Shown here: positions 1 to 9,299 of the stretch, one piece after another
Numbering within the stretch: position 1 is the first letter of the stretch
How the letters are laid out: each line of letters begins with the position of its first letter
Assembly: GCA_000179315.1 (NCBI GenBank)
Contig: ADZZ01000076.1
Span: forward strand, 4,552 to 67,600
Origin: a delta proteobacterium NaphS2
GTDB taxonomy: Bacteria; Desulfobacterota; DSM-4660; Desulfatiglandales; Desulfatiglandaceae
DNA length: 63,049 nucleotides
Direction of reading: 5' to 3'
Made by a program: the position numbers and the translations under genes
The notes under the pieces: model-generated
The model's database searches: none
What the model was told of the DNA's origin: nothing
The model's input: only the letters and a program-made list of their open reading frames with translations

Positions 1-2
1 TC

Positions 3-635
3 AAGGCATCCGGTCTCACGGAGCAACCCACCCTGACCGAGTTTGATTGGGGCTTCAATCCGAAACTGCCCAAGATGGACATCTATGAACTGGTGAGCGG
101 AAAATTTATCCGGGAGGGACACGATGCGCTTTTAATCGGATCCCCAGGGACAGGGAAAAGTATGATCGCCAAAACGGTTGCTAACGCCGCCATCCTTGCG
201 GGATACAAAGTGGTGTACCGGGAAGCCCACACCTTTTTCGAGGATCTTTTTGAAGCCACTCAACTTAAACGGAGGAAAAAGATCAGCAAACTTTTTTCCG
301 AAACCGATCTGCTGATCATCGATGACTTGTTTTTGCGCAAGAAAATGCCGGAACAAGCCGCTGATGATTTGCTGGAAATCATTCTGAATCGGTATTCCGC
401 AAAAAAAAGTACGCTCCTTACATCAAATCGACTCGTTGAAGACTGGGGTAAGCTTCTCAGGGACAATACAGCATCTTCGGCCATACTCGACCGCCTGCTT
501 CATCACGGGCATCTCCTGAAGTTCGAGGGAAAAAGCTACCGCCTCAAAGAAGCAGCATCGAGGATATCGCAAAGTAAACAAAAAAAGCAGGATGAAAAAG
601 GAAAGAATATGGACCTTTCTAAAGAAGATTTGTAA
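3..635 (+). CDS. istB: IS21 helper ATPase IstB (5' partial)
   Basis: AAA+ ATPase that assists the IS21 transposase in target capture (family knowledge). The reading frame is already open at base 3, upstream of the first ATG at 75, and translates to the N-terminal IstB signature [11 protein letters not shown], so the true start is outside the window. A Walker A motif (GSPGTGKS) follows, then Walker B (LLIIDDLF) and the sensor motif STLLTSNR. The protein ends with a basic, coiled tail. It is the last gene of the element and lies 20 bp before the terminal repeats. Confidence 0.9.
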   Translation, partial: KASGLTEQPTLTEFDWGFNPKLPKMDIYELVSGKFIREGHDALLIGSPGTGKSMIAKTVANAAILAGYKVVYREAHTFFEDLFEATQLKRRKKISKLFSETDLLIIDDLFLRKKMPEQAADDLLEIILNRYSAKKSTLLTSNRLVEDWGKLLRDNTASSAILDRLLHHGHLLKFEGKSYRLKEAASRISQSKQKKQDEKGKNMDLSKEDL

Positions 636-655
636 ACTGAAACCGTCCTGTCGCC

Positions 656-701
656 GGGGGATTTTGACCCGGCCACAAGTGGGGGATTTTCAGGTGGCCA
701 T
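656..701 (+). repeat. Tandem 21-bp terminal repeats of IS21 element
   Basis: Two copies of a GGGGGATTTT-headed 21-mer (656-676 and 681-701), each ending in GGCCA. Repeats of this kind are the transposase-binding sites found inside IS21 termini. They mark the right end of the element just before the disrupted intron gene resumes. Confidence 0.7.
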
Positions 702-707
702 CCAGGG

Positions 708-1567
708 ACTTCATGGTAAAACCGACTGACCGCCGAGGAATTACCGCGAATGTAGTAGTACTGGGCATGTCCTCGTAACTTAAGAGACAATAAACGGTGC
801 TGCTCGGATACCGGCCAATGCCGATGCGTCCGGCACCACTGCCCAATACGTTTCAGCGCCCGCGAAAATCGATCTTTGGCCGTCTTCTGCTTCACCACCC
901 AGTTCCCTTTACGGGATCTGGCCCAGTAATGGGTAAATCCCAAAAAATCAAAAGAGCCAGACCCCCTGTTACCGGGACCTGGCCGGGTAAACCTGATCAG
1001 CCCCGTCTTTTCAGGGTGAAGGGTCAAACCAAATCGGCCAAACCTCTTGGGTAGGACTTCCATCACTCTGTCCGCATCCACCTTGCTGCAGAATACCATC
1101 ACAGCATCATCAGCGTACCTTTTCAGATACGCTTCCTCATGGAGACGCGGCCTTACCTCCTGAACGAACCATTTATCCAACACCTCATGAAGATAGATGT
1201 TCATCAAAATTGGCGAAACGACCCCTCCTTGAGGGGTTCCGGTCTCAGGATGGCTTATGGTTCCCGCTTCCAGTACACCCGCCTTCAGCCATTTATCAAT
1301 GGCCTTTCGTATCACGCCGTCACGTACCCGTTTGTCCAGAAAGGTTCTGAGATGACCATGATCCAAGACGTCGAAACATTTCTTGATATCCAGCTCAAGC
1401 ACATGTCCGCCACCCAAACTCATGGCGTCTTTCCTCAACTCCTCAAGGGCATCATGTGCCGATCGACCGGGGCGAAAACCATATGAGCAGTCAAGAAAAT
1501 CCTGCTCATACACTGCGTTCAGAACCATGGACACCGCCCGCTGAAGAACTTTGTCCTCAAATGTCGG
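708..1567 (-). pseudogene. Group II intron reverse transcriptase, C-terminal portion
   Basis: Continues the reverse transcriptase begun at 4848-4496. Reading from [10 protein letters not shown] it contains the RT core motifs [13 protein letters not shown], the [11 protein letters not shown] block and the catalytic YADD (in [12 protein letters not shown]), then the maturase region [10 protein letters not shown] and HAQYYYIRG. Homology stops at FYHEV, where the IS21 element begins; the frame then runs on into IS sequence for about 57 codons. A GTG at 1588 could initiate, but the first residues from there (HLTLTV) belong to the inserted element. The gene is almost surely non-functional. Confidence 0.85.
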
Positions 1568-1914
1568 GACGGTCAACGTCAAATGCACATAGTTGCAGCA
1601 CCCTTTTGGGATACGCCCAGATTACCCACCCATTTCACCCCTTGCGCGGTCAGCGTTTTCCTATCCTTAAAACCCGTCGAGTCTCCGGAATCGATACCCT
1701 CCTCCTTCAGGGAACTTCGATGGGTACTTTTGCAGTTCCTTATGAATGGACCGACCAAGGAGACGGGGACCTCCCAATAAAAACATTTTTGGATTTCAGT
1801 TGTCTCTCTGCCGTGAGAGATCTTGTGCAATCCCTTGATAATGCAAAAAAAAGGGTTGACAAATGAACAGGATCTTTTTAGAATCCGACCAGTCCTATAA
1901 CTGGTCGGATCAAC

Positions 1915-2247
1915 ATGAAAGAGAAATCCAGCAACACTTTGAGGCGAAGACAAAAAACGCTCTTGCGGCGCCTGCCAGACTTGACCGCTGTACTGCGGGG
2001 TTCCCTCATCGAGCGTTACAAGCGTTGCGGCAAGTCTGGGTGCGGCTGCTCCCAGGGCCGGGGGCACGGCCCCAAATACTACCTTTCGGTCAGCAAGCCG
2101 AAACAGCGGCCCGAGATGGACTATGTTCCGAAAGATTATGTGGAAAAAGTAAAAGAGCATTTGGACAATTTCCGAAAGACAAAATTAATTCTGGAGGAGC
2201 TTTGCGAGATCAACCGCGAACTCCTTCGGCGCAGGGAAAAACTCTAG
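1915..2247 (+). CDS. DUF6788-like accessory protein of serine-recombinase element
   Basis: 110-residue basic protein starting at ATG 1915. The middle carries the pattern GSLIERYKRCGKSGCGCSQG, a cysteine-bearing core recalling small proteins annotated as DUF6788 (number recalled, not checked), followed by HGPKYYLSVS and a helical C-terminus ending NRELLRRREKL. Such proteins are habitually found just upstream of large serine recombinases in mobile elements, as here. Function is unknown; nucleic-acid binding is a reasonable guess from the Cys cluster and high charge. Between this gene and the recombinase, a frame starting at 2283 (MPMYRVNVEEIAILF) may be the remains of a third small gene, but it runs on without a stop into the recombinase. 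Confidence 0.7.
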   Translation: MKEKSSNTLRRRQKTLLRRLPDLTAVLRGSLIERYKRCGKSGCGCSQGRGHGPKYYLSVSKPKQRPEMDYVPKDYVEKVKEHLDNFRKTKLILEELCEINRELLRRREKL

Positions 2248-2391
2248 CCAGAGCTCCTCCCGTAGCCTCCGAGGCCAGCGTGATGCCGATGTATCGAGTC
2301 AATGTCGAAGAGATCGCCATTCTCTTTGCCAATATGCTCGAAGAGGTGCTGAAAAGCATTCAGATCCCATTGGTAGCCGAGGAGGCAAATC

Positions 2392-4488
2392 ATGATACCC
2401 AAAATCCAGACAACGCATCTGGAAAAACCTGCTTATATCTACATCCGGCAGTCCACCATGGCCCAAGTGCGCCATCACCAGGAGAGCACCGAGCGGCAGT
2501 ATGCACTCAGAGACAAAGCGATGGCTCTGGGATGGCCGTCCGAGAGGATACGTATCCTGGATCGCGATCTGGGGATTTCCGGAGCACAAGTGAACGGCAG
2601 AGCGGATTTTCAGAGCCTGGTGGCCGACGTCTCCATGCGCAAAGTCGGGGCGGTCTTTTCCCTGGAAGCCTCCCGGCTCTCCCGTTCCTCGGCCGATTGG
2701 CATCGACTCCTGGAGCTTTGTGCTTTCACCGACACGGTGATCATTGACGAGGACGGGATTTACAACCCGGCCGATTTCAACGACCAACTCTTGCTGGGGC
2801 TCAAGGGGACCATGTCCCAGGCAGAGCTGCATTTCCTGCGCGCCCGCCTCCAGGGAGGAAAACGGAACAAGGCTCAGAAAGGGGAGCTCAGATTTCCCTT
2901 GCCGGTGGGTTTTGTTCACGATGAAGGGGGCAGCATTGTTTTTGATCCGGATAGCCAGGTCCAACATGTTGTGCGCTTCCTTTTCGATTCGTTCCACCAG
3001 ACGGGCAGTGCATACGGGGTGGTGCACCATTTTTCCGAAGCCGGGCTTCAGTTTCCCAAGCGCGCCTATGGAGGTGTCTGGAATGGCCGGTTGATTTGGG
3101 GCCGTCTTACCGGGAGCCGTGTTCTTGGGGTGCTCAACAATCCCGTCTATGCCGGCGCCTATGTCCATGGCCGATATCAATCCGTCAAGGAGATCACTCC
3201 TGACGGCGTACTCTGTTCCAGGGTCAAAAAAATGCCCATCTCCGATTGGACCGTTTTGATCCAGGATCATCATGAAAGCTATATTTCTTGGGAAGAGTTC
3301 ATGCAAAACCAACAACTTCTTGAGCGTAACCGCACCAACGCAGACGAAACGCTGATTGGCGGAGCGGCCAGAGAAGGCTTGGCCCTTCTTCAGGGGTTGC
3401 TTCTCTGTGCCCATTGTGGCAGACGCATTACCGTTCGCTACAAGGGAAACGGTGGTCTCTATCCCACATATGAATGCAACTGGCGCCGCCGCGAGGCCCT
3501 GTCCTCTCATGCGTGTCTGCATCTTCGCTGTGATCTCGCAGACGAATCGATCATAAGGCGCGTGTTTGAGGTCATTCAACCCAAACAAATTGAGATCGCC
3601 ATCAAGGCTATGGAGGAACTGCAAAGGAGACAGGGTTCCATTGACACGCAGTGGCGGATGAAGATCGAAAGGGCACAGTATGAAGCGCAGCTTGCCCAAC
3701 GCCGCTACGAGGAGGTCGATCCCTCCAATCGCTTGGTGGCAGCTACTTTGGAGAGGCACTGGAATGAGGCCCTGACCAAGCTTGAAAAGATCAAAGAGGC
3801 GTTTTCCAAGCACCAGTATCAGCAAGGGATTCCGGTTACCGAAGAGCAAAAAGCTGAACTCCGAACCCTGGCCCATGACCTGCCGAGGCTTTGGAAGGCC
3901 CCCACCACCAAGGCAAAAGACCGCAAGCGTATTTTGCGCTTGCTCATAAAAGACATCACCGTAGAGAAACTTCCCATCCCCAAGCAGCTTGTCCTGCATG
4001 TCCGATGGCAAGGAGGCGCCGTGGAAGACATTCCAGTCATCGTTCCTCCTAATCGCGCTGATCAGATACGCTATCCTGAGAAAATCGTCGAAAGAATCAG
4101 GGCGATGGCCAGGAAACATACCGATGCGCAGATCGCTTCCACCTTCAATCTTGAGAACATCAAAAGCGCTAAAGGTGGCATCTTCACCCCCGGCATCATC
4201 CGTTGGATTCGATACAAGCATCACATCCTCAAACCAGATCTTAAGCGCCCCAATGAACTCACGGTTAGCGAGGTAGCCAAAAAGTTTGCTATCAGCCGCT
4301 ATGTGGTTTACTATTGGATCGAGCATCAAATCGTTCCAATCAGGAGACTAAGCGCCATATCGCCTTACTGGATTACCTTGAGCCCCAGTAAGGAAAAAGA
4401 ATTGTCGGAGTGGGTCAAGAACTCCTCCAAAATAAACAAACAACGCTCTCATCATTCCCAAACTATAGCGATAGGAGGTGCAGTATGA
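2392..4488 (+). CDS. Large serine recombinase (resolvase/invertase family)
   Basis: 698-residue site-specific recombinase. The N-terminal resolvase domain has the catalytic serine in [12 protein letters not shown] (about S21), with the supporting arginines in [18 protein letters not shown] recombinase domain follows ([27 protein letters not shown]), then a zinc ribbon (CAHCGRR plus CNW and HACLH), a coiled-coil segment and a C-terminal helix-turn-helix region ([21 protein letters not shown]). Length and domain order fit the large-serine-recombinase class that moves its own element. It is the last gene of the insertion, stopping 7 bp before the junction. The frame is intact, so it may be active. 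Confidence 0.9.
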   Translation: MIPKIQTTHLEKPAYIYIRQSTMAQVRHHQESTERQYALRDKAMALGWPSERIRILDRDLGISGAQVNGRADFQSLVADVSMRKVGAVFSLEASRLSRSSADWHRLLELCAFTDTVIIDEDGIYNPADFNDQLLLGLKGTMSQAELHFLRARLQGGKRNKAQKGELRFPLPVGFVHDEGGSIVFDPDSQVQHVVRFLFDSFHQTGSAYGVVHHFSEAGLQFPKRAYGGVWNGRLIWGRLTGSRVLGVLNNPVYAGAYVHGRYQSVKEITPDGVLCSRVKKMPISDWTVLIQDHHESYISWEEFMQNQQLLERNRTNADETLIGGAAREGLALLQGLLLCAHCGRRITVRYKGNGGLYPTYECNWRRREALSSHACLHLRCDLADESIIRRVFEVIQPKQIEIAIKAMEELQRRQGSIDTQWRMKIERAQYEAQLAQRRYEEVDPSNRLVAATLERHWNEALTKLEKIKEAFSKHQYQQGIPVTEEQKAELRTLAHDLPRLWKAPTTKAKDRKRILRLLIKDITVEKLPIPKQLVLHVRWQGGAVEDIPVIVPPNRADQIRYPEKIVERIRAMARKHTDAQIASTFNLENIKSAKGGIFTPGIIRWIRYKHHILKPDLKRPNELTVSEVAKKFAISRYVVYYWIEHQIVPIRRLSAISPYWITLSPSKEKELSEWVKNSSKINKQRSHHSQTIAIGGAV

Positions 4489-4495
4489 AGCCACC

Positions 4496-4848
4496 GTCGG
4501 TATCCCAATCGGCCTCGTTCGCTTTCCATCCCCTTTTGGCACATACGTTCTTCTGACCGGCGGTGCCTTGTAATCACCGGATTTGAAACGGTTCAAAAGG
4601 TCTCGAAGATTTTCTTCAAGATTTTCACTATACGCCTTTGCCGTTTGTCCATCCACCCCTACAGCCCCGTCTTTCCGCGTCAGCCGATATGCCTCCCTGA
4701 GTAAGTCAATGTCAATGTGGTGTGCCAGTGTGGTCCATACCATCTCCGGCACTTCCCTGGACAACTTCGCTATCCTTTGAAATCTCGTTGAGACGCTTTC
4801 AGGTCTCGATGTCCCTTGCATCTTTCCCTCCAAAGGTTCCTCTACCAT
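4496..4848 (-). pseudogene. Group II intron reverse transcriptase, N-terminal portion
   Basis: Begins at ATG 4848 ([11 protein letters not shown]) and covers the N-terminal RT-0/RT-1 region: [22 protein letters not shown], then [21 protein letters not shown]. At that point the frame enters the serine-recombinase element and continues only with unrelated residues (VASYC). Joining GIPT to the FEDKVLQ segment at 1567 restores a continuous reverse transcriptase of roughly 400 residues up to the IS21 insertion, close to the size of intact family members such as the one at 23802-25124. Confidence 0.85.
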
Positions 4849-5425
4849 GGTGCCCCCTTCCCTCTACAGGGTCCCTCGGGCCGGTTCCCCTGCTTCATCG
4901 GTAATACTGGACACTCCGACTCCCTGACATCCATCTCCTTAGGCTTCGTTGCCTTCACCTTCAGATACCGCATCGGTGCATGATTGTTTTGCTCCCAAAC
5001 TGGGTCATACACTTCCCACTTCGGGCCGGGGCTTGATATCCGGGATTCCCTTCCCGATCATATCCAGCGGAGATGACAGGGCCTCCCAGGTTCCTGGAGG
5101 ACCCCCTACCCGCATGCCCTGCTCTTTGACCCCGGCGGAACCCTGCCACCCCTTGCTGACAAGTGAACAGGATGTTGCCTTCCGCTGGTTGAACGGCGTC
5201 GGCTTCCGCTACAAAAACTTTCGAGGCTCTATCACACGGCCTACAGGTTCCCTGTGTACGCTTCGCAGCCCGGGTTACCCCGGCACCACGCAACACTCGG
5301 TTCCGGCTGCCAGCACGCTTGGCCGGGTAGGATTGGATACCTACAGGGTCCCAACAAAGAGTTTCAACATATGATGCTATGTCTCCCCTCCTTCCAGGCT
5401 TGGCCTGGCGCACTCAACCCAATTC

Positions 5426-5455
5426 TTGACAAGCCCGTTTGGAAGAGACTATTCT
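5426..5455 (+). promoter_or_regulatory. Putative promoter of the solute-binding-protein gene
   Basis: A consensus -35 box TTGACA (5426-5431) is followed by an 18-bp spacer and TATTCT (5450-5455). It is about 95 bp upstream of the likely start at 5549 and only 13 bp from the group II intron boundary, so the intron inserted just short of the promoter. Sequence match only. Confidence 0.45.
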
Positions 5456-5548
5456 CCTTTGGCACATGAGAAAATGGACCATTTTTTAAGGTAAATGTCA
5501 AAGATGAACAAAATGTCATCCAAGCTATTTTGTCCCATGGAGAAAAGT

Positions 5549-7294
5549 ATGAACAACTGCAAACCTTTTTTCAAGAAAACAGACCGCATCATATCCAAAA
5601 GGGCTATTTGTCTTTTTCTGTTGCTCCTTTTTGCTCTCCCCATAGGTGCTTTTTCGGGCATTGCCCACGGCGAGAACATTATCAAGATCGGTTTGCCTGA
5701 AGAACCGAAGACCCTCAATGTCTGGTCTGCCACCGATGTCTGGTCCAATCGTGTTCTGAATCAACTCCTACAGCCGCTCTATATCCGGGAGCCGAAAAGC
5801 CTGAAGCTCATCCCGTGGCTGGCAGTTGAAGATCCGGTTTATGATCCGGACACCCTTAGCTACACCATTAAACTGAAGGACTTGAAATGGTCCGACGGAT
5901 CATCGTTCACTTCAGAAGATGTGGTCTTTACGGGCAGGATCATCCGGACCTTCCGGGTGCCCAGGTTCATCGGCAACTGGAATTTCATTAAGAGAATTGA
6001 AGCCCCGGATAAACGGACGGTTCGGTTTTTCCTTAAAGAACCCAAAGCCCTCTTTCTCTCCAGAACCCTCACCACGCCAATGGTGCAGAAAAAAGAGTGG
6101 GCTCCCATCTGCACGGCCGCCCGAAAAGCCGAGAAGCCCCTTTCCGCTTTACTCGGAAAAAAAGTTGAGCAACCTGTTTCAAGCGGTCCCTTTGTCCTCG
6201 CAAAATGGGAGAAGGGGAAGCAGCTCCTGCTGGAGAGAAATCGCCGGTTTTTCGGTACGGGAAAAGAGGTATCAGGCTTCAAACTGGGGCCTTATGTTGA
6301 CGGCATCCGGTTCATATTCATGGGCAATACCGATATCGCCGTCCTGGGCCTCTTTACGGGCAGCATCGACATGTTTTGGTGGGGGTTGGAAGAAAATTAC
6401 ATTCATGACCTGGATTCCCATAAAAACATCAGGGTTTTCGTAAACCCGAAAAGTGCCCTCTACTATATGGGATTTAACGTCAGGAAAAAACCGTTCAACG
6501 ACATGTCTTTTCGAAAAGCCATTGCGCTTTCCATCGATAAGCCTTTTATTATAAAACGGATCATACAGGGGTATGCCGCACTCTCCAACTCCATTATTCC
6601 GTCGGGCAATACCTTCTGGTATGATCCCAATGTGACCACTTACGGAGAAACACTCTCACGGGAGGAACGGATTCGCAAGGCTTACAAACTGTTGCGTGAG
6701 TCGGACTACACATGGGAAATCCCGCCCGTCAACCCCGAAGGGGAAGTTGTGAAAGGAGAGGGCATCCGCTATCCCGATGGAAATCCCATGCAGACTTTTA
6801 CCATCTTAACACCTCCTGCCGAATACGACCCGAGACGGGCCATGGTGGGGAATATGATTCAACAGTGGCTTAAAATGCTGGGAATACCCGTGGTTGCGAA
6901 TAGTTCACCCCTTAAGCACATCCTTAAAAAGGTCAAGAAAGAGCACGATTTCGACTGCGTTGTGTTAGGCTATGGAAACCTTTCCCTGGATCCCGATTAT
7001 TTGCGCAATTTTTTCATATCCAAAAACAATAAACCCAACGGCTGGAACACCAGCGGTTACAGCAACCCTCAGTTTGACCGAATTGCCGAGGACAGCGCCG
7101 ATGCCCTGGATGTAAACAAGCGGCGGCAGCTTATCTGGAAAATGCAGAATATGATCATGAATGCCCTGCCCTGGATTCCCCTTTACAGCCCCAAAGTGGT
7201 CGAAGGCGTGCGTCAGGATCGTTTCACGGGATGGGTCCAGATGCTCGGGGGGGTCGGAAACCGATGGTCCTTTTGCTGCGTCAAACCCAAGTAA
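5549..7294 (+). CDS. ABC-type peptide/nickel solute-binding protein (SBP_bac_5 family)
   Basis: Periplasmic substrate-binding component of a peptide- or nickel-type ABC importer. I chose ATG 5549 (MNNCKPFFKK) because GGAG sits 6 bp upstream; the frame is open to an earlier ATG at 5495. A basic stretch and a hydrophobic segment (AICLFLLLLFALPIGAFSG) form the signal peptide, followed by the mature start ENIIKIGLPEEPKTLNVW. Family features include LKWSDGSSFTSEDVVFT and the internal YYMGFNVRKKPFNDMSFRKA block, with DPDYLRNFF near the C-terminus. No permease or ATPase genes are adjacent, so it is an orphan here. Ligand cannot be told from sequence. Confidence 0.85.
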   Translation: MNNCKPFFKKTDRIISKRAICLFLLLLFALPIGAFSGIAHGENIIKIGLPEEPKTLNVWSATDVWSNRVLNQLLQPLYIREPKSLKLIPWLAVEDPVYDPDTLSYTIKLKDLKWSDGSSFTSEDVVFTGRIIRTFRVPRFIGNWNFIKRIEAPDKRTVRFFLKEPKALFLSRTLTTPMVQKKEWAPICTAARKAEKPLSALLGKKVEQPVSSGPFVLAKWEKGKQLLLERNRRFFGTGKEVSGFKLGPYVDGIRFIFMGNTDIAVLGLFTGSIDMFWWGLEENYIHDLDSHKNIRVFVNPKSALYYMGFNVRKKPFNDMSFRKAIALSIDKPFIIKRIIQGYAALSNSIIPSGNTFWYDPNVTTYGETLSREERIRKAYKLLRESDYTWEIPPVNPEGEVVKGEGIRYPDGNPMQTFTILTPPAEYDPRRAMVGNMIQQWLKMLGIPVVANSSPLKHILKKVKKEHDFDCVVLGYGNLSLDPDYLRNFFISKNNKPNGWNTSGYSNPQFDRIAEDSADALDVNKRRQLIWKMQNMIMNALPWIPLYSPKVVEGVRQDRFTGWVQMLGGVGNRWSFCCVKPK

Positions 7295-7355
7295 GCCCCT
7301 GATGCGACGATCTTTTCATAATGTTTTCCAGTAGGTGACAGGTGAGATATGTTCC

Positions 7356-7384
7356 TTGACAACAAACCCCATATTCGTTATTCC
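7356..7384 (+). promoter_or_regulatory. Putative promoter upstream of ahbB
   Basis: TTGACA (7356-7361), 17-bp spacer, TATTCC (7379-7384). It lies about 100 bp upstream of the ahbB ATG in the only intergenic gap before the ahbB-hemL pair. Prediction from consensus alone. Confidence 0.4.
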
Positions 7385-7482
7385 AACTAGCATCATTTTT
7401 CCGGAACGATTTAGATACGGATTAAAGCCGCAACTGTGTAAAACAAGGCCGGGATTTTCTTCGCCCGTTGCGTATCCAAATA

Positions 7483-7950
7483 ATGATAGAAGAAATAGAC
7501 AAAAAAATCATCAGTCAGATTCAGAGGGATTTGCCCGTACATCCCAGGCCCTTTGCGCTGTTGGCTGAAAAGATCGGAATTTCGGAAGAGGTATTCGTTG
7601 AGAGGGTTAAACGTCTTAAGGATCGGGGCATTATCAGACGGTTCGGCGCAACCCTGCGCCACCAGGAGGCCGGATTCAAGGCAAACGCCATGATTGCCTG
7701 GAAATCTCCCGAAAATGCCATCAATGAAAATGGGGAAAAGCTGGCCCGTTTCAGAGAGGTTTCCCACTGCTATCACAGGGCTCCAAAAGGAGACTGGCCC
7801 TATAATCTGTACTCAATGGTTCATGGCGGAAGTCGTGATGAATGTAGAAAAATCGCCCGACAGATGTCATCCGCCACAGGCCTTACGGACTACGCCGTTT
7901 TATTCAGCGAAAAAGAATTTAAGAAAACCAGCATGGAGTACTTTACATGA
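7483..7950 (+). CDS. ahbB: Siroheme decarboxylase subunit, AhbB-like (Lrp/AsnC fold)
   Basis: Converts siroheme to 12,18-didecarboxysiroheme in the alternative heme pathway of sulfate reducers and archaea, working as a pair with AhbA (established for the family). The protein has an N-terminal AsnC-type winged helix (IDKKIISQIQRDLPVHPRPF) and the decarboxylase motifs IIRRFGATLRHQEAGFKANAM, VSHCYHRAPKGDWPYNLYSMVHG. The ATG at 7483 gives the usual N-terminus; an upstream TTG at 7468 is also in frame. Its stop overlaps the hemL start by 4 bp, so the two are translationally coupled in tetrapyrrole synthesis. No AhbA partner is in the window. Confidence 0.85.
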   Translation: MIEEIDKKIISQIQRDLPVHPRPFALLAEKIGISEEVFVERVKRLKDRGIIRRFGATLRHQEAGFKANAMIAWKSPENAINENGEKLARFREVSHCYHRAPKGDWPYNLYSMVHGGSRDECRKIARQMSSATGLTDYAVLFSEKEFKKTSMEYFT

Positions 7951-9239
7951 GAGAAAAATCCAACAGCCTGTTTGGAAAGGCAAGGAAGATCATACCCGGC
8001 GGCGTCAACAGTCCCGTACGGGCGGGAAAGTCCGTGGGAATGGATCCGCCTTTTATTGCCTCCGCCAAAGGCGCCAGGATTCAAGACGCCGACGGTAATG
8101 AATATATCGATTATGTGGCATCGTGGGGCCCCATGATCGTCGGCCATGCCCATCCGGAAGTTGTGGCGGCGGTTATTGAGAGCGCCTATAAGGGCACCAG
8201 CTATGGCGCACCGACGGAAATTGAAGTGACCATGGCCGAGACCATCGTGCAAATGGTTCCTTCCGTTGAGATGGTGCGAATGGTCAATTCGGGTACGGAA
8301 GCCACCATGAGCGCCATTCGACTGGCAAGGGGCGTTACCGGCTGCGACAAAATCGTAAAATTTGACGGCTGCTACCATGGCCATGCGGACAGCCTGCTGG
8401 TATCCGCCGGTTCCGGCCTTGCCACCCTGGGAATACCCGGAAGCCCCGGAGTCCCGGCGGACATTGCCGCACATACCATTTCTTTGCCCTATAATGACCT
8501 GGAGGCCGTGGAAAAGGCCTTTGAGCGATTCGGCGCTGAAATCGCCTGTGTCATCTTGGAGGCGGTTCCCGGAAACATGGGCGTCGTCATTCCGGATAAA
8601 TCTTTTGTGGAAGGAATCAGAGAGATTACGCGCCGCCACGGGGCGATCCTTATTTTTGATGAAGTGATCACCGGGTTCAGGCTGGCCCTTGGCGGCGCGC
8701 AGGAAATTCTGGGTATCACCCCCGACCTCACCTGTTTTGGCAAGATCATCGGCGGCGGACTTCCGGTAGGCGCCTACGGCGGCAGGGCGGACATCATGGG
8801 GCGCATCGCTCCGGACGGGGATATTTACCAGGCGGGAACCCTTTCCGGCAACCCACTGGCCATGGCCGCGGGTCTGGCAACCCTCGACATCCTGAAGCGG
8901 GAAAATCCCTTTGATGATCTCAACCGGAAATGTGAAACGCTTTTTGCGGGTCTTGAAAAAGCGGCTCAAAATGCAGGGATACCGGTAACCGTCAACCGGA
9001 TCGGATCCATGGGGTGTCTCTTCTTTACGCAGGATAGGGTCACGGATTTTGCGACCGCCCGGAAAAGCGACGCGAACATTTTCAGACAGTATTTTCAGGA
9101 GATGCTGGCTTCCGGGATATATCTGGCACCGTCTCCCTTTGAAACCACATTTCTCTCCATGGCCCACACGGAAGAAATGATCACGGAAACCGTGCGATGC
9201 GCCGAAGCGGCCCTGGAACGTATCGCCCATAAAATGTAA
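7947..9239 (+). CDS. hemL: Glutamate-1-semialdehyde 2,1-aminomutase
   Basis: PLP enzyme that makes 5-aminolevulinate in the C5 pathway of tetrapyrrole synthesis. The 430-residue protein is full length. It shows the N-terminal signature KIIPGGVNSPVRAG, the substrate-gating region MVNSGTEATMSAIRLARG, the cofactor aspartate in ILIFDEVITGFR, and the PLP-binding lysine in LTCFGKIIGGGLPVGAYGG (about K265). It overlaps ahbB by ATGA, so precursor supply and siroheme decarboxylation are made from one transcript. A 60-bp gap separates it from hisI. Confidence 0.95.
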   Translation: MREKSNSLFGKARKIIPGGVNSPVRAGKSVGMDPPFIASAKGARIQDADGNEYIDYVASWGPMIVGHAHPEVVAAVIESAYKGTSYGAPTEIEVTMAETIVQMVPSVEMVRMVNSGTEATMSAIRLARGVTGCDKIVKFDGCYHGHADSLLVSAGSGLATLGIPGSPGVPADIAAHTISLPYNDLEAVEKAFERFGAEIACVILEAVPGNMGVVIPDKSFVEGIREITRRHGAILIFDEVITGFRLALGGAQEILGITPDLTCFGKIIGGGLPVGAYGGRADIMGRIAPDGDIYQAGTLSGNPLAMAAGLATLDILKRENPFDDLNRKCETLFAGLEKAAQNAGIPVTVNRIGSMGCLFFTQDRVTDFATARKSDANIFRQYFQEMLASGIYLAPSPFETTFLSMAHTEEMITETVRCAEAALERIAHKM

Positions 9240-9299
9240 CATCAATTGTTTTAATCTTATTAATACATTATCTAAGTTTATTCAAGGAAGGTATCAGCA

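Larger units (their letters stand above)
1..707 (+). mobile_element. IS21-type element, right end only (left part outside window)
   Basis: The window opens inside an IS21-family element: the ATPase gene istB is followed by two 21-bp repeats typical of IS21 ends. Beyond about position 707 the sequence is again that of a group II intron reverse transcriptase read on the minus strand, so the element was inserted into the 3' part of that intron gene. The exact terminus is uncertain by a few bases because the undisrupted intron sequence is not in the window. This element is unrelated in detail to the second IS21 element at 18566-23029. Confidence 0.75.
1568..4495 (+). mobile_element. Serine-recombinase transposable element inside intron 1
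   Basis: About 2.93 kb inserted between the codons for GIPT and FEDK of the intron reverse transcriptase. The pentamer GTCGG occurs on both sides (1563-1567 and 4496-4500), suggesting a short duplication or shared crossover sequence. The element encodes a DUF6788-type small protein and a large serine recombinase, both on the plus strand. The first ~345 bp (1568-1914) contain no gene I can support. Boundaries come from rejoining the RT reading frame, so they are accurate to a few bases. Confidence 0.75.
708..5413 (-). mobile_element. Group II intron 1, disrupted twice and 3'-truncated
   Basis: Read on the minus strand, the intron begins at 5413 with GTGCGCC, matching the group II 5' consensus GUGYG. 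About 560 nt of non-coding RNA domains (5413-4849) are followed by the maturase/reverse transcriptase gene. That gene is split by a serine-recombinase element (1568-4495) and then lost at about 707, where an IS21 element is inserted. Domains V and VI and the 3' splice site are therefore not in this window. The 5' exon boundary lies just upstream of the promoter of the solute-binding-protein gene at 5549. Confidence 0.75.

Noticed and set aside
1579-2160. 193-codon minus-strand frame upstream of the RT fragment
   Set aside because: Overlaps the DUF6788-like gene and element sequence; it looked like an RT N-terminus at first, but the real one is at 4848-4496.
2299-4329. 676-codon open frame antisense to the serine recombinase
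   Set aside because: Mirror of a well-supported gene; translation has no domain and arises from codon bias on the opposite strand.
4949-5413. Open frames on both strands between RT start and intron 5' end
   Set aside because: This stretch is the RNA part of group II intron 1; the minus frame starting at 5413 begins exactly at the intron GTGCG, not at a gene.
7890-9245. 451-codon open frame antisense to hemL
   Set aside because: Opposite strand of a clear hemL gene; Gly/His-rich antisense composition, no family.
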